DNA from: an archaeon
GTDB taxonomy: Archaea > Thermoproteota > Nitrososphaeria > Nitrososphaerales > Gagatemarchaeaceae
Direction of reading: 5' to 3'
Length of the DNA: 64,000 nt
NCBI GenBank assembly: GCA_021791695.1
Contig: JAJYWC010000007.1
Coordinates: 1 to 64,000, forward strand
The notes beneath the pieces were generated by a model, which saw only the letters and a list, made by a program, of their open reading frames with translations, was not told the DNA's origin and searched no databases. Below, one piece after another: positions 27,421 to 36,617 of the stretch. The translations under genes were made by a program, and so were the position numbers. Within the stretch, counting starts at the first letter, position 1, and each line of letters starts with the position of its first letter.

Positions 27421-29363
27421 CCTTCTGGAAGTCAAAGAAGAAGAGGCGACAGGAGGAGGAACGAGAGAAAGCGCTGAGGATACGTCAACAGGAGCTCGAA
27501 GAACGAAGGAAGAAGGAGGCGGCCGAGGAGAAGCGCTGGAAGGAACTGGAATCGAAGTATGGCGTTGACAGAGACGAGATCAAGTATCAGCTGGGCGATT
27601 CGCTCGAATGGATAAACCCCCGTTACCCCAAGTCGCAGAAGCTAACCCCCGGCCACGTCGGGGCAATCGGGCTCGTCAAGATCAACACCGGGAAAAACGC
27701 GGCCGAGGAACCATACGATCAGGATGAAGTCAGGTTCAAGTGGATAAGCGAAGTCAAATACATCGACGGCAAGGAGAACGGGAACGTCTTCACGAGCGGG
27801 GCGTCAGGCGCCGGAAAGAGCAGCCTTGAGCGGCTTCTCCTGCGGAAGATGGCAGCGCAGCAGAAGGTAATCTTCTCTTTCAAGGCGAACGACACCCATC
27901 TCGGAATCGGCTATCCAGTAGCGGACGTGAGCGAACTGCCACCTAATCCCTTCACTGATGTGGACGCTTTCGTAAGCGCCTTCGCGATAGCCTTTCCCAT
28001 CAGCTCGATTGGCATCACGGCCAGCCAGGTTCCCGCTCTCCTCCAGGAGCTGGCCCGTGGTTGCAGCTCCTCGAAGGACTTCGACCGCAGTCTTGAACGA
28101 CGAATTAGGGACACTACGGACAGGGTCCAACTCTCCGCCCTGTTCTTTATTCAGGAACAAATGAAATCCATCGAGCTTCGGAAGGGAGGAGGCGAAGAAG
28201 GTAGGGCAAACCTCATCAACGACGCGATTCACAGCGGCCTCGATATTGTCCTCGACTTCTCAAGATTGTCAGACTCTGCAAAGACGTTCTATGCCGAACT
28301 ATTGCTACGCGGGATATGGAACTGGATGCACTTGCCGACGGAAACCAGCAAAAAGAAACAAATCATCGTGTATGTGGATGAGGCTCACAGACTGACCAGA
28401 GGTACCTTCGAGAAGTATCACTCGATACTGAACGAAATGGCTAGGGAGATAAGGGCTAGAGGAGCGCTCTGGACATCGACGCAGAACTACAGCGACATCG
28501 AAGACGGCATCAGGAACCAGTTCGCGACGCAGTTCGTCTTCAACACGTCGTCAAAGGCAGACCTAGAAGCACTCAGGGCCATCGACCCGATGCTCTCGTG
28601 GCTTGTCTCTGGTCTACAGAAACATTACTTCATAGATGCGAAGGCGAGGTTCATTCATGAGGAGATCACCGTCTACACCTGCACTCCAGCCAAAGAGGAG
28701 AGAAGCGATGATTATGCGCATGCTCCGAAGCTAAGCAGGTCGCTCGTTTCCCCATCCGGACTAACGAAGGGCACTCTCGATGAGTACCGCAAGGAGGTCG
28801 AGGAATCGCTGGAAAACAACGGAGTAGTCTGGGTCTCCGGTCTCGCCGGCACTTTCAGCGAGAAGTATGGGACGGACAAGGATGAGGCGAAGCTCAGGAT
28901 CAAGGACATCCTTGAGAAGCTCGTGAACGGGGACGAGGTCCAGAGGATGAAGTGCGAGCTTGCAACGGGCGAGACCGTCGTCCTCTTCTTTCGCAAGTGC
29001 GAGGGTGAGAACGAGAGCCCTCTCCACAGGTGGATGGTTCAGCGAGCCATCGAGTGCTGCAATAGGGAAGCAGTGATTCACGTGGCTTCCTCTGGGGAGG
29101 CGCTGCCCGACATCGAGTTGAGGGAATGGTTTATCGAGTGCGAGACTGGACTAAAGAAAAAGACTGTCGACCTTGAGGAGCGAATAGGAGGATTGGGCTC
29201 GGTCAAGCCCTTCGCCATCGTAGTGCCAAACGAGGACGTGGAGCAGAGGTACGCTAGGTTCGCGTCCGATAGGGTCGTGTTGACGGCGCTCAAGGGTCTT
29301 TCAGAACGCATCAGGACGGAGCTGAGCGCAACTGAAGATAAGGGAGATCGAAAGCATGGCTGA
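27417..29363 (+). CDS. HerA/FtsK/VirB4-superfamily ATPase with coiled-coil N-terminus and possible C-terminal PD-(D/E)xK-like domain
   Basis: Walker A SGASGAGKSS, Walker B QIIVYVDEAHR, STQNYSDI; C-terminal LPDIELREWFIECETGLKKK. Confidence 0.75.
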   Translation: MTFWKSKKKRRQEEEREKALRIRQQELEERRKKEAAEEKRWKELESKYGVDRDEIKYQLGDSLEWINPRYPKSQKLTPGHVGAIGLVKINTGKNAAEEPYDQDEVRFKWISEVKYIDGKENGNVFTSGASGAGKSSLERLLLRKMAAQQKVIFSFKANDTHLGIGYPVADVSELPPNPFTDVDAFVSAFAIAFPISSIGITASQVPALLQELARGCSSSKDFDRSLERRIRDTTDRVQLSALFFIQEQMKSIELRKGGGEEGRANLINDAIHSGLDIVLDFSRLSDSAKTFYAELLLRGIWNWMHLPTETSKKKQIIVYVDEAHRLTRGTFEKYHSILNEMAREIRARGALWTSTQNYSDIEDGIRNQFATQFVFNTSSKADLEALRAIDPMLSWLVSGLQKHYFIDAKARFIHEEITVYTCTPAKEERSDDYAHAPKLSRSLVSPSGLTKGTLDEYRKEVEESLENNGVVWVSGLAGTFSEKYGTDKDEAKLRIKDILEKLVNGDEVQRMKCELATGETVVLFFRKCEGENESPLHRWMVQRAIECCNREAVIHVASSGEALPDIELREWFIECETGLKKKTVDLEERIGGLGSVKPFAIVVPNEDVEQRYARFASDRVVLTALKGLSERIRTELSATEDKGDRKHG

Positions 29364-29622
29364 TAATAGGCGAGCCGAGGAAAGTGTGTCAAAGACTCTA
29401 GAACTGCTGAAGTCGATGGCGCACTCCTCCGTAACCGATTACTTTGCGGATGGTACGCTAGAGGTAGCCGAGGCGCTCGCGGAGACGCGTAGTCTCTCGT
29501 TGGACGCATACTATGCCTACCAAAAGGGCTGCGAAGATGCGCTCAAGAAGGTCATTCAGTGGCTGGAGATGGACTTGGCCGGAAGGCGTTGCAACGTCTA
29601 TGGTGAGCCACTGGATTCTTGA
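29356..29622 (+). CDS. small element protein
   Basis: 88 aa ORF overlapping ATPase 3' end. Confidence 0.45.
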   Translation: MADNRRAEESVSKTLELLKSMAHSSVTDYFADGTLEVAEALAETRSLSLDAYYAYQKGCEDALKKVIQWLEMDLAGRRCNVYGEPLDS

Positions 29623-29653
29623 TGAAGCTCTCCACGAGATTACGATAAAGCTC

Positions 29654-29890
29654 GCCCATAGCAGCCGCCTCCCTTCGGGCTCGAACTTCGTTTCGTGGCA
29701 AATTCACCCCCTCGCTTCGCTCGCCGTGTCCGTCGCTTCGCTCCTCACGGCCTTCCGCTCACTAGCGTTCGCTCCCTCCCCCCTCTTTGCCCCTCCGCTC
29801 GTTCTTCGCCTCACCCCGCCTTGAAGCGGGGCCGCTCCACTCGCTCCTCCGAAAGGAGCTCGTTTCGCGGGGGTGTCGGCTGCTATGGGC
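29654..29890. repeat. structured non-coding block bounded by 14-bp perfect inverted repeat
   Basis: GCCCATAGCAGCCG (29654-29667) vs CGGCTGCTATGGGC (29877-29890); internal hairpins and repeated TCGCTTCGCTC. Confidence 0.65.
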
Positions 29891-30178
29891 TCGCATAAGA
29901 GGGGGAGGGAAAGAAGGAAGAACTGAGCTCCCTGTGCATAACAAGGCTGTATTCGAAACATACTTTAGTTAGGCCATTTCGTGACAACCATTTCGAAGGT
30001 CGCAAATGAAACGCGGTGGTGACTCTTCCCTCTCCTTGTAGTGGAATCATGACAATAAGAATTCATGCCATCACGGCTGCGAGCAATGTGTCTTCTTTTG
30101 GCGAACCAGAATCTAATCGGGTCCTTTTATGAGGTCCAGTGGTGCAATCGTCGTCAATGAGGTCCCTGCACTTCATCC

Positions 30179-31102
30179 CTATCTTCTGCGCTGCAGAATT
30201 GCGACGCACATTGCTATCACCATGATTAACGCCACGACTGCAAGCACTCCAAAGTAAACCGGGTTCAAGCTCGATGCTGAAGGGCTCGATTGATTAGCTG
30301 TACTAGTGGAAGTTTGAGATAAGGAAGACGAAGGAGATGACATATTAGATGTCGAACTGAGAGTTGTGCCCGGCGTACTTGTGCTCGTTCCGCTGCTACT
30401 AGATGTTGCCGTCGCTTGTGACACGGTGAAGTGAAGGAGCAGAAACTGGCTCCACTCGTCCTCCCCGACTACGGTGTAGGTGCCCGGGGGAAAGGTGATG
30501 GGCGCTGCCGAAATCGACGTACCAGCCCCGCCCGTCCAATACCCTGCTGTAGATTGTCCAACGGATTCGTTTCCAAGAGGAGGGAAAGTCGTGGGGACTG
30601 TGCTCTCTGTACAGGCAAACTGCACGCTGGTATTGTACAATGGAAGAGGCGTCGCCGTTTGAAGATCTTCGAGGCTAAGATTACCGCTGAACATTCCGAA
30701 GGCTAATGATGCCCCGAATGCGCAGGCGTCAGAGCCCGACAGTTCTTCAAGCGAATAGCCCCAACGGTCGGCGTAGGGAACGATGTTTGTGGTGTTGCGG
30801 AGGTTCACAGCAGTGAGTCTTATCGACAAGTTTCCAGCAGGGGAGGATACGGTAGAAAGATTCAGGACAAGACGGAGACCGAGCGACGAATTGGATGTTG
30901 AAGTGGATGTGACTGGGACTTGGATTAGGTGTTCAGGCGATGTTGTTGTCGTGGCGTTCGTGCTTCCGAAGGAGAGTTGATCGAACCCCGCCGCATCGGT
31001 AATGCTGCTGGCATGAGCTGTTGGGACGGTATTAACCATGAGAACGGAGAATACTCCAAGCAACAATATCAAAGCAATTCGGCCACTCATTCCGGAATGC
31101 AT
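30179..31102 (-). CDS. exported Ser/Thr-rich protein with C-terminal TM anchor
   Basis: Signal peptide MHSGMSGRIALILLLGVFSVLMVNTVPTAHA, S/T-rich stalk, terminal TM + RRR. Confidence 0.65.
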   Translation of the reverse strand: MHSGMSGRIALILLLGVFSVLMVNTVPTAHASSITDAAGFDQLSFGSTNATTTTSPEHLIQVPVTSTSTSNSSLGLRLVLNLSTVSSPAGNLSIRLTAVNLRNTTNIVPYADRWGYSLEELSGSDACAFGASLAFGMFSGNLSLEDLQTATPLPLYNTSVQFACTESTVPTTFPPLGNESVGQSTAGYWTGGAGTSISAAPITFPPGTYTVVGEDEWSQFLLLHFTVSQATATSSSSGTSTSTPGTTLSSTSNMSSPSSSLSQTSTSTANQSSPSASSLNPVYFGVLAVVALIMVIAMCVAILQRRR

Positions 31103-31627
31103 TTGGAAGGATGAGGAATCAGCAAATTCGGCGATGGCAGGCATATTCGGTAAGTGTTGAGCAACCAGAATTTAGTCTGCGGGGTAAATTCTTATCTAGG
31201 AAAATTAGCGACAATCAAGACCTGCCTGCTTCGTTAGCAACATGTAATTCCGCACTCATTAGGAAAGCTCGGCATTAGACAATCCGCTTAGAGTCACTCG
31301 ATACTTTGGCGGGAGCGCCTTCAGCACCAAGCTTTCCGCCAGCCTAGCCTAGTCAGTGTGTAGCGTGCACGCCGGTAACAACTCGGAATCAAGATTTTTC
31401 AACTTTCAAGATTCCAGCCAAAGGACGGGTTGAGGTTAGTGCATACTTGACCCTGGCGCTGGACGTATCCGCGTCAGATGTTGGCACCGAGGTCTTGCAC
31501 CCCCTTTTGGCGAGTCTGTATGGTTAGAACCGGACTAAATTGAAGAGGGGTTCCGTAATCAGAATATGCAAGAATCAGGCATTCGGTTTAAGTGCAGGGC
31601 TTCCGCCTCACCAAATAGGCTGTTTGT

Positions 31628-32392
31628 TTGACGATCAGGTTCCCGCGGAAATTGGCCATTCGACGTCTCGCAAAGCGCGCGGGGATTTCTCTCGCTATAA
31701 TTCTTGTTTTGGTGGTAATTGCCGGGTCTGTTGGAACAGGCTTGTTCTTTTTCGCTTCTACTCCTCACAACTCCGCTACAAACCAATTGGGGTCGCCGGA
31801 CGCGGTATCCACAAACGCGGTATCGTCCAGTGCTTCGAGTAGTAGCTCAACCCCCGCATTGGTGTCACCTGGACAGCCACAGACTGTCTTTGGGTTCGTT
31901 GTGAACTCCACCTCAGATACGGTCGCTTCATTCCCGAATGATACGATGATTTGGACCAACCATGTTCTTTCAAGCTCCTCATACGTTGCTGGTATAACCA
32001 CTTCAATAGTGACAACTCCCTCAAGCTCCAAATCAAACGTAATTATCGCGGCCTACATCAACGGAAACTTGGTAGGCGAAGAAAAATACGAGATTGGACC
32101 TCCTGTGTCTCCCAGCAGTAACCCTAGCTATACATTGCCATCGAATTTCACTCAGGCTAACGAGGTAACCGTGCAGGTAGGTTCGACGATACAATCGGGA
32201 TCGACGATTTCAGTAGCAATATGGTGCAGTTGTTCACCCACTATTCATGTTGATAGCAATGACCCTACCGCGCGTGGAACTTACGAATATGCCCTTCCTT
32301 CTACAACTACATCTTTGCCTCAAACATTGCCATCGTCCGCGCAGTCAGCGTCGTCGGCACCAGACTTCTGGGCCTTTAGTCAGGGGCAATAA
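31628..32392 (+). CDS. membrane-anchored exported protein
   Basis: N-terminal TM ISLAIILVLVVIAGSVGTGLFFFAS, S/T-rich extracellular domain. Confidence 0.6.
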   Translation: MTIRFPRKLAIRRLAKRAGISLAIILVLVVIAGSVGTGLFFFASTPHNSATNQLGSPDAVSTNAVSSSASSSSSTPALVSPGQPQTVFGFVVNSTSDTVASFPNDTMIWTNHVLSSSSYVAGITTSIVTTPSSSKSNVIIAAYINGNLVGEEKYEIGPPVSPSSNPSYTLPSNFTQANEVTVQVGSTIQSGSTISVAIWCSCSPTIHVDSNDPTARGTYEYALPSTTTSLPQTLPSSAQSASSAPDFWAFSQGQ

Positions 32393-32405
32393 TGGTGACT
32401 AAGAC

Positions 32406-33527
32406 GTGGAACTAATGATGCTAAGATCAGCCAGAAATGGAAACAGGCTGGCTATTCTGTCGCTGTTCGCGTTGCTGGCATTGATGTTGATGAGCTCTAC
32501 CGTGCGACCTGTTCTTGCCTATTCGGGAGGGGAAGGTAACAGCAACAGTTGGGTAAGCACATCATCCACGGAGTGCCAGAATGGCAATTACTCTCCTGCT
32601 GTGTTAGGCATGGCCTGGGACACCGGCACACCAGTGCTGAGTTCAGATGATAATCAAGGCGTGACCGGTGAATGGTCCTGGCAGACCAATGTTCAGACAG
32701 AGCAGAAACTAACGAGTAGCGGTAATGAAGCTGGATACCAGTACGTTCAGTATGTGCAGAACTACGAACTGACTGACCCATGGCTTGAAGTCTTGCTGCC
32801 ACCCCCGACTAACTATCAGATGGAGGGCGGGCAAACTTCTTGGACAGCTTATAATACCTACTACGTAGGTGGCCCCAGCGCAAGCCTTAATCTGGAGGTA
32901 GAAGCCGATGCTACGTGGAGCAATGGCGTTATCACAGCAGTAACCTATTATCTGTGGGATAATGGAGTCCTTCAAAGCCATTCGATATCCGTCAGTATCC
33001 CGGCCGGATACCAGGCCACTCCCGTCGCGTATCAGAATGTCCTAGTCTCTGTCGGAACTAGCGGCGGTAAGATCTATAGTCCAGTTGCGTTCACGGGAGG
33101 CACTGGCGATTTCTACACTTTTGGCAATTCGCAATATAAGAACACCGCTTGTGTAAGCTGGGGAACCGGTGAGACATCGAACATGGGCTACTACGCATGG
33201 CCAGGATCTTGTAGCAATTGTTACCAAGATTACACCGTAGCAAATGAATACCCAAGTATTGCTGTTCAGTCCGTCGACCAGAATGGCAATCTAATCTATG
33301 GGTACTACACGCAGTTGGATACTACGGGTTACGGATATATTGCTTCTGGATACACGACCTACACGTATAGCGACACGTATGTTACCAACGGCACCTCATA
33401 CTATCTTTACGCGGATAGTTATGGCAGCTGTACATTCAATCACTGGTCGGATGGTAGCGCTAGTGTTCCCAGATTGGTTACGCCCAGTGACGAGATGAGA
33501 CTAACCGCAGTATATGATTGCACTTAG
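32406..33527 (+). CDS. exported surface protein
   Basis: Signal peptide LAILSLFALLALMLMSSTVRPVLA; C-terminal domain CTFNHWSDGSASVPRLVTPSDEMRLTAVYDCT. Confidence 0.65.
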   Translation: MELMMLRSARNGNRLAILSLFALLALMLMSSTVRPVLAYSGGEGNSNSWVSTSSTECQNGNYSPAVLGMAWDTGTPVLSSDDNQGVTGEWSWQTNVQTEQKLTSSGNEAGYQYVQYVQNYELTDPWLEVLLPPPTNYQMEGGQTSWTAYNTYYVGGPSASLNLEVEADATWSNGVITAVTYYLWDNGVLQSHSISVSIPAGYQATPVAYQNVLVSVGTSGGKIYSPVAFTGGTGDFYTFGNSQYKNTACVSWGTGETSNMGYYAWPGSCSNCYQDYTVANEYPSIAVQSVDQNGNLIYGYYTQLDTTGYGYIASGYTTYTYSDTYVTNGTSYYLYADSYGSCTFNHWSDGSASVPRLVTPSDEMRLTAVYDCT

Positions 33528-33583
33528 TCGCCCAAAAATCGGTTAACAATTCGAGCGTAGGATTCGCTTAAATCATTAACTGC

Positions 33584-33599
33584 ATCCCTTCCGGCCCAC
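33584..33599 (+). repeat. attR-like 16-bp copy of tRNA-Ile 3' end
   Basis: ATCCCTTCCGGCCCAC identical to 24908-24923. Confidence 0.8.
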
Positions 33600-33883
33600 A
33601 CCTATATTCGTGCAAGTCCTTTTTTCCGACTGCGAAACTTGCAACTCTCCAGAAAGGATCCATGGCGTGCTACTTCGCGGGTCTGTATTAAGGGCCAAGG
33701 CTGTGCCCCATTTGAGGTCGGGTTCGATTCCATTCGTCCTGTTTCAAGAGGCAATTATCAGGCTTCTCTGACGTCCGTTCCCACTTTGCAAAAAAGTCGA
33801 CCGACGCGGAGGTTTCATCCCGGGAAAAGGTAGCGAACCCTGATGGCCGAAGCTTTCCTCCCCTGCAAACGACTCCCGGGGGG

Positions 33884-34147
33884 TTACTCACGCATAAGGC
33901 GGGTCAGGTCAAGAACCTCGACCGCAACGGCTTGGTCATAACTTTCTTCATCGTAGAAGAGCACTGCGAGACCGTCCTTGGTAGGCTCGCCGACCGGTCT
34001 CTCTATGTGCCTGAATCTGATGTAGAGGTCGCCGCGCTCGCCGTAATCTACCGCCAGCACGTTCCTGGGAAGCCTGATCTTGTACCTCTTCTCAAGCTTG
34101 GAGAGGATCTTCTTCAGATCTAGGTCCAAGATCGTTCGGCTAGTCAT
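33884..34147 (-). CDS. small hypothetical protein
   Basis: 87 aa; DGLAVLFYDEESYDQAVAVEVLDLTRLM. Confidence 0.45.
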   Translation of the reverse strand: MTSRTILDLDLKKILSKLEKRYKIRLPRNVLAVDYGERGDLYIRFRHIERPVGEPTKDGLAVLFYDEESYDQAVAVEVLDLTRLMRE

Positions 34148-34311
34148 GGCGCTCGATATCCCCTGTTCTTCCTCTTCTCGTTGATTATGAACGCCGTCCT
34201 AATTAATCCTTCACCGCTTTGTCCTGGGAACTCGTAGATGACAAGGAGGAAGTGATTTGCGTCGGCGCGTTTCAAAGCGTGGAATCGCCCCGGATATCTC
34301 GGTGTAGTTCG

Positions 34312-34539
34312 TCAGGATTCGAGACCGCCTGAAGAAAGAAAACTTGGATCCGGCCCCACTTCAGGGTGCCGAAACCGTACATGCAACCAGTCTTCCCGTG
34401 TCAAGGTCACTCTTTTCCCATCCGAGGTCCTGACATCAACGGGAAGACTCTCCACGGCTGTTAACCTACCCCGTCCGTTAAGATGTAAACGAGCTATAAG
34501 CGGCCCGGCTTCAGTCGCGAGCCTGATTCTTGACTTCAA
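34312..34539 (-). CDS. small hypothetical protein with WxHVRFRHPE motif
   Basis: 75 aa; TREDWLHVRFRHPEVG. Confidence 0.4.
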   Translation of the reverse strand: MKSRIRLATEAGPLIARLHLNGRGRLTAVESLPVDVRTSDGKRVTLTREDWLHVRFRHPEVGPDPSFLSSGGLES

Positions 34540-34885
34540 GGTAGTCGCAGGACAACCCCCGCCCGAACGAGTGGTCTTTTTATTCCGGATTAGAACAAAG
34601 AGAGACTACATTGGAACCGGGAACGAATGAAGAATCTCGGTATCGAACCCCGAGGAGTCCGGGTACCGTCGGACCCGCAGTTGAGACGCCAAAAATGGTA
34701 TCGCATTAGTTTTGAGTCGCGTGAGTCCATCGTTGCGTTGGCTGGTCCAGAGCGTGAGGTCGCCGAGATTTGAGCATGGCATACCGCGCGGAAGTTCTCA
34801 CTAAGAGTTCAATTCCCATGAAGAAGGGCAAAACTGCCTTCGAAAGGCTCAAATTACATGCTGAATGTGGCATGCTAGATGTAGA

Positions 34886-35122
34886 ATGAAAGTGGTACAG
34901 ACCACCCTGACAGAGGAGGAACACAAGCTCTTGGAAGAGTATGCCAGAAGGAAGTCTAAGAGTATCAAAGAAGTTGTGAGGGAGGCGGTGAGAAACGTGG
35001 TCGAGGGCAGAGTGGTCCCAGACGACCCCGTCTTCTCCATGCCACCGGCATCAAAGAAAACTGGGAAGAAGGATAATGGCTCGGTCGAGCATGACCGACA
35101 TCTCTACGGTGTGACCTCGTGA
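34886..35122 (+). CDS. VapB-like antitoxin
   Basis: MKVVQTTLTEEEHKLLEEYARRKSKSIKEVVREAVRN; overlaps PIN gene. Confidence 0.7.
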   Translation: MKVVQTTLTEEEHKLLEEYARRKSKSIKEVVREAVRNVVEGRVVPDDPVFSMPPASKKTGKKDNGSVEHDRHLYGVTS

Positions 35123-35523
35123 TCTTCGTCGACACCAGTGCGTGGTACGCGGCAGAGGTGGAGGACGATGTCAATCATGAGGTTGCTCGCAAGTTCCTGG
35201 GTCAGGTTTCCAAAGGCACTCACGGCGTTCCTTTGACCACTGATTATATCCTCGACGAAGCGATGACGCTGCTGAGGTCCAGAAGAAATCTCGGAGCCGC
35301 AACATCATTCGCTCGCAAGATCCGATCGAGCAACAGCGTCAGGATAGCCTGGGTCGACGAAAGTTTGTTCGAGAAGGGCCTTGAGATATTCTCAAAATCA
35401 GAACGAAGAACCTGGAGTTTCACCGACTGCACCAGCTTTGCCCTGATGAGGCAACTTTCAGTTTCCGAGGCCTTTGCATTCGACAGGCACTTCAGGGAGG
35501 CCGGGTTCACAGTTTTTCCGTAA
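35119..35523 (+). CDS. VapC-like PIN domain toxin
   Basis: MIFVDTSAWYAAEVEDD...TTDYILDEAMTLL...SFTDCTSFALM. Confidence 0.85.
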   Translation: MIFVDTSAWYAAEVEDDVNHEVARKFLGQVSKGTHGVPLTTDYILDEAMTLLRSRRNLGAATSFARKIRSSNSVRIAWVDESLFEKGLEIFSKSERRTWSFTDCTSFALMRQLSVSEAFAFDRHFREAGFTVFP

Positions 35524-35730
35524 TCGCATCCTATTGGCCAACAGCACGGAGTGGCCCGGACTCGAGCCAAAGGCACCGAGTAGAGGTCCCTATTGCCGTG
35601 ACCCGATTGCTTCACACAGTGCAGTGCCGAGTTCGTCGGCGTCCAACAGAAGTGCGGGAACCAGCTCGAACCCGCTCGGGGGCGATTCCCGTCGCTGCCG
35701 CCCAAACCCAGCACTCCGATTGATGTACTG

Positions 35731-36099
35731 TCACCCGAGCCCATCGAGCGGCCGTGTGCGGTTCACATCCAGTGCATGGTCAATTAGTGGTTCCACCCGC
35801 TTGAGGAAATGTACCGTATGCGGCATTTCTCCATGGATATCAAACGCAGCCTCGTCTTTCCATTGTGAGTGGATGAAGAACAGTCGCGTATCGCGGGTGG
35901 AGGAGTAGGCGCCGATGGCCACACAGCCGGGTTCAGCCCGCGCTTGCGGTATCTCCTCACGAATTGCTGCTGTTAGCGCGTCCTGGTGCCCTTCGCGGGC
36001 GTGGAAGCGAGCAAAGATGAAGAGTTCCTTGTCTCGTCCGTGCTCCTCCGGCTTCAATTGGATTCTCGATTTCCCAGTATTGGTAAAAAAGGTATTCAC
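35731..36099 (-). CDS. antibiotic biosynthesis monooxygenase (ABM) domain protein
   Basis: ELFIFARFHAREGHQDALTAAIREEIPQARAEPGCVAIGAYSS; start uncertain. Confidence 0.65.
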   Translation of the reverse strand: MNTFFTNTGKSRIQLKPEEHGRDKELFIFARFHAREGHQDALTAAIREEIPQARAEPGCVAIGAYSSTRDTRLFFIHSQWKDEAAFDIHGEMPHTVHFLKRVEPLIDHALDVNRTRPLDGLG

Positions 36100-36410
36100 C
36101 CGCCCATTTCGCCGCTTCTATCTGCGTCTTCGCTGCGATTCCCGTCGGGCCCGCCTCCGTTCGAGTTCGAGTCCCTTGTCCCCCTCGCGCTTTCACGACT
36201 CGCTTGAGGCATACCATTACTCATGCTGCTGCGAATATAAGCGCCAATCCGGCGAGAGTCTTAAGATAGCAGTAGGAGGATTATTCAGACTGGCGAGCGC
36301 GAAGGCGGATTCAGATATCTAGCCGTTTGATAACAATTAAGGGTGATGTTGCCTGGTACGGATCAGGGCATCAAGCCACGTATGTGTGCGTGCCAGCGAA
36401 GCTGGGGGTT

Positions 36411-36436
36411 GAGGGTTCAAATCCCTCCGGGTCCGC
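36411..36436 (+). other. isolated tRNA 3' fragment (T-arm plus acceptor-like)
   Basis: GAGGGTTCAAATCCCTC (same 17 nt as T-arm of tRNA-Ala at 23459) followed by CGGGTCCGC; no 5' half seen. Confidence 0.5.
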
Positions 36437-36617
36437 TTGGAGCTCAAATACTCGATTGGGTTATTTTCTCGGATGTCCGCCCAGAAAGCAGGCTGTCCTG
36501 TGGCCGATGATGTCTGAAGAGAAGGCTGCTAGAGGGCATCAGCTTGCGCGTCATAGTCGCCGCTCGTTTTTGGCTAGTTTCGCCTTTTCCATACGATGTC
36601 TCCCGCCTCCTTTGGAC

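Larger units (their letters stand above)
24908..33599. mobile_element. tRNA-Ile-integrated element (~8.7 kb) bounded by 16-bp att-like repeats
   Basis: Exact repeat ATCCCTTCCGGCCCAC at 24908-24923 and 33584-33599; tyrosine recombinase adjacent to tRNA; HerA/VirB4-like ATPase inside. Confidence 0.8.

Noticed and set aside
29704-29961. Minus-strand ORFs 29704..29961 and 29762..29944
   Set aside because: They are translations of the repeat-rich structured block with low-complexity composition, not convincing proteins.
33700-33745. T-arm-like GGTCGGGTTCGATTCCATTCG resembling a tRNA
   Set aside because: The 5-bp T-stem does not pair (TCGGG vs CCATT) and no acceptor or anticodon arms are present.
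34630-34665. GGTATCGAACCCCGAGGAG resembling a minus-strand tRNA T-arm
   Set aside because: Loop length is wrong for a T-arm and no cloverleaf could be built.
35555-35585. GGCCCGGACTCGAGCC resembling a tRNA 3' end
   Set aside because: Stem relies on several G-U pairs and there is no accompanying tRNA structure; too weak to call a scar.
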